A DNA stretch of 7,693 nt from Acidimicrobiales bacterium (GTDB lineage: Bacteria > Actinomycetota > Acidimicrobiia > Acidimicrobiales > Iamiaceae): the NCBI GenBank assembly GCA_020439605.1, contig JAGQSI010000082.1, positions 1 to 7,693 of the forward strand, read 5' to 3'. Positions 6,381 through 7,693 of this stretch are shown in pieces. The position numbers and the translations under genes are program-made. The notes under the pieces were generated by a model. That model saw only the letters and a program-made list of their open reading frames with translations. It made no database searches and was not told the DNA's origin. Position 1 is the first letter of the stretch, and each line of letters starts with the position of its first letter.

Positions 6381-6856
6381 AACTCAAGGCCCACGGTATC
6401 GAAACCAACCTCCCAACTGGCTGGGAAGGACGAATCGGCGTTCGTACAACGCCGCTCGCCACCTCTAGCACCATCGGCGACCCAAACGAGATACCTCATC
6501 CCATAGTGCACCTGGCCAACTTTGCGTTGCCTGAGGATCGGGGGGACTTCGGTTCTGGGGCGGTTGACATCATGAACGATCAGCACGTGTTTGTGTCGTT
6601 GTTCGAGTACGGCCCGGAGTGCGCCAATACAGCGTTGTTCTCCCGTCAGGGCATCCCAACCAAGTTGACTCCCAACATGTTCTCGGCCTCAGCGCTACAA
6701 CGCACTCTGCCCGGACAGGCGGGATGTCAGATCTTCTTCACCGCCGGCAACCGGGCCTTTTGTCTCTACACCGTTGTGGGCAAGCAGTCTGCTGCAGCAA
6801 GAGTCCTGCCAGGAGCCAACGCCACCCTCTCTGCCACAAGGATCAATCCGCGATGA
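6377..6856 (+). CDS. Protein of unknown function in MauE/thioredoxin operon
   Basis: I do not recognise a named family with certainty. The 159-residue product has no signal peptide or membrane segment, so it should be cytoplasmic. It opens MKLKAHGIETNLPTGWEG and has a conspicuous RGDFGSGAVDIM stretch at 55-66, followed by VFVSLFEYGPE. The alternation of short beta-like segments and the LP-GW opening are faintly reminiscent of PsbP/Mog1-like folds, but that is a weak guess. Three Cys (82, 117, 129) are scattered rather than paired. It is coupled on both sides by ATGA overlaps, between the thioredoxin gene and the Cys-rich exported protein, so it probably serves the same process, perhaps as a cytoplasmic chaperone or proofreading factor for the Tat substrate. 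Codon use looks like that of its neighbours. Confidence 0.78.
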   Translation: MKLKAHGIETNLPTGWEGRIGVRTTPLATSSTIGDPNEIPHPIVHLANFALPEDRGDFGSGAVDIMNDQHVFVSLFEYGPECANTALFSRQGIPTKLTPNMFSASALQRTLPGQAGCQIFFTAGNRAFCLYTVVGKQSAAARVLPGANATLSATRINPR

Positions 6857-7693
6857 CTGCCACCATTGACCCGAGCGCGGACCTCTCCGCCGATGGCATC
6901 CATAGAGACCCAACCAATCATGACCCGCTAGCAGGCGGCAGCTTCGCCCAGAGGTTGGTCCACAAGGCATCCAAGGCGCTGGGTGGCAGGCGTAGCAGCC
7001 GACGCTCATTTCTGACTCGCACCGCAATGGTCGGTTCCGCACTCGCTGTTGGCCCTATCGACTTCATCTTGAAGCCGGGTACCGCGTATGGATATCTGTG
7101 CGGTAACTGTTCCGACGGCTGGACAGCATTTTGTTGCACGATCATGGACGGCAAGAACGTCTGCCCACCCAATAGTTTCGTGGCTGGCTGGTGGAAGGCG
7201 GACAACGCCGCGTACTGCTGTGGATCGGCCCGCTACATCATCGATTGCAACGCCACCTGCCCCACACAGTGTTCATGCAAATGTGCCGGTGACTCATGTG
7301 ATGGACGCCGTACCTGCTGCAATCAGTTCCGTTACGGACAGTGCCACACCGAGATTTCCTGTTACGGCCCGGTGGTGTGTCGTGTCGCTACCTGCACCCC
7401 ACCTTGGCAGTACGACCCAAGTTGCACTACCAGCAGCGCAACAGACAACCGCACGGTCAACCATGGTGCGCCGTGTCTCACCACGGACTGCGGCTCACCT
7501 ATCGCCAAGAAGTACGCGTCACTTGGTGGCAGCGCCGGACTGCTCGGTGTGCCTACTGCTCCCGAGAAGGCAAACACCGACAGACGTGGCCGCTCGGCCT
7601 ACTACCGCAATGGAAACATCTATTGGTCCGCAACCACCGGAGCCCACGAGGTTCACGGGACAATCCTCGCCGAGTTCAACAAGCAGGCCAGCG
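6853..7693 (+). CDS. Tat-exported Cys-rich MauA-like protein with LGFP repeats (partial)
   Basis: The reading frame is open from the ATG at 6853 to the right edge (280 codons, no stop). A long n-region of 47 residues precedes a twin-arginine signal, SSRRSFLTR (48-56), with a hydrophobic stretch to about 73 and possible cleavage after TA78. Residues 83-213 hold 22 Cys, including CC pairs (94-95, 122-123, 155-156) and a CSCKC run (140-144). The long Tat leader, CSDG (86-89), CPP (104-106) followed by Trp113/Trp114, and the later ISCYG (168-172) resemble the methylamine dehydrogenase light chain MauA, but Ser169 appears to replace its second TTQ tryptophan. From about 216 the sequence is LGFP-repeat-like: IAKKYASLGG, LLGVPT, then GNIYWSATTGAHEVHG (254-269). 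LGFP repeats occur in actinobacterial cell-wall proteins. AAGGA 10 bases upstream is the ribosome site. It is the likely disulfide-bonded client of the upstream MauE/thioredoxin pair. Confidence 0.85.
   Translation, partial: MTATIDPSADLSADGIHRDPTNHDPLAGGSFAQRLVHKASKALGGRRSSRRSFLTRTAMVGSALAVGPIDFILKPGTAYGYLCGNCSDGWTAFCCTIMDGKNVCPPNSFVAGWWKADNAAYCCGSARYIIDCNATCPTQCSCKCAGDSCDGRRTCCNQFRYGQCHTEISCYGPVVCRVATCTPPWQYDPSCTTSSATDNRTVNHGAPCLTTDCGSPIAKKYASLGGSAGLLGVPTAPEKANTDRRGRSAYYRNGNIYWSATTGAHEVHGTILAEFNKQAS

Noticed and set aside
6853..7693. Cys-rich protein as a metallothionein or ferredoxin
   Set aside because: It carries a Tat leader and its Cys spacing does not form CxxCxxC cluster motifs; the MauE/thioredoxin neighbours point to disulfides instead.

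Overview
The window looks like chromosomal DNA from a moderately high-GC actinobacterium, most likely of the Acidimicrobiia (Ilumatobacter/Microthrix-like). This rests on the protein sequences, notably a mycobacterial ClpP2-like ClpP and an actinobacterial trigger factor, and on the GTG starts and LGFP cell-envelope repeats. It is an inference; no marker gene such as rRNA is present.

Positions 1-2245 (minus strand) hold a housekeeping proteostasis block transcribed right to left: tig (trigger factor), clpP (one ClpP2-type protease subunit, coupled to tig by a TAGTG overlap) and the first 30 codons of clpX. Positions 2246-2407 are a divergent intergenic region. From there alkD-like (2408-3187, plus strand) encodes a HEAT-repeat DNA alkylation repair glycosylase. 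It collides tail to tail, with a 15-bp overlap, with a minus-strand gene (3173-4762) for a NERD nuclease-like domain fused to a UvrD/Rep-type SF1 helicase.

After a second divergent intergenic region (4763-4974), which carries a perfect 18-bp inverted repeat, a tightly packed plus-strand operon runs to the right edge. It encodes a MauE-family membrane protein, a membrane-anchored MauD-like thioredoxin (CVTC), a 159-residue protein of unknown function, and a long Tat-exported protein with 22 cysteines followed by LGFP repeats and cut by the window edge. All three junctions are 4-bp stop/start overlaps.

The operon is the most interesting part. MauE and MauD are known in methylotrophs as helpers that form the six disulfides of the methylamine dehydrogenase light chain MauA. 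The Cys-rich protein resembles MauA in its long twin-arginine leader, its Cys spacing and a Trp near the TTQ-bearing Trp position. At the place of the second TTQ tryptophan, however, it appears to have Ser, and it continues into a cell-wall-type LGFP domain. My reading is a disulfide-folding cassette dedicated to an exported, wall-associated MauA-like scaffold that probably does not make the classical TTQ cofactor. No tRNA, rRNA, CRISPR array, insertion sequence or prophage gene was seen, and no stretch over 300 bases lacks a gene.
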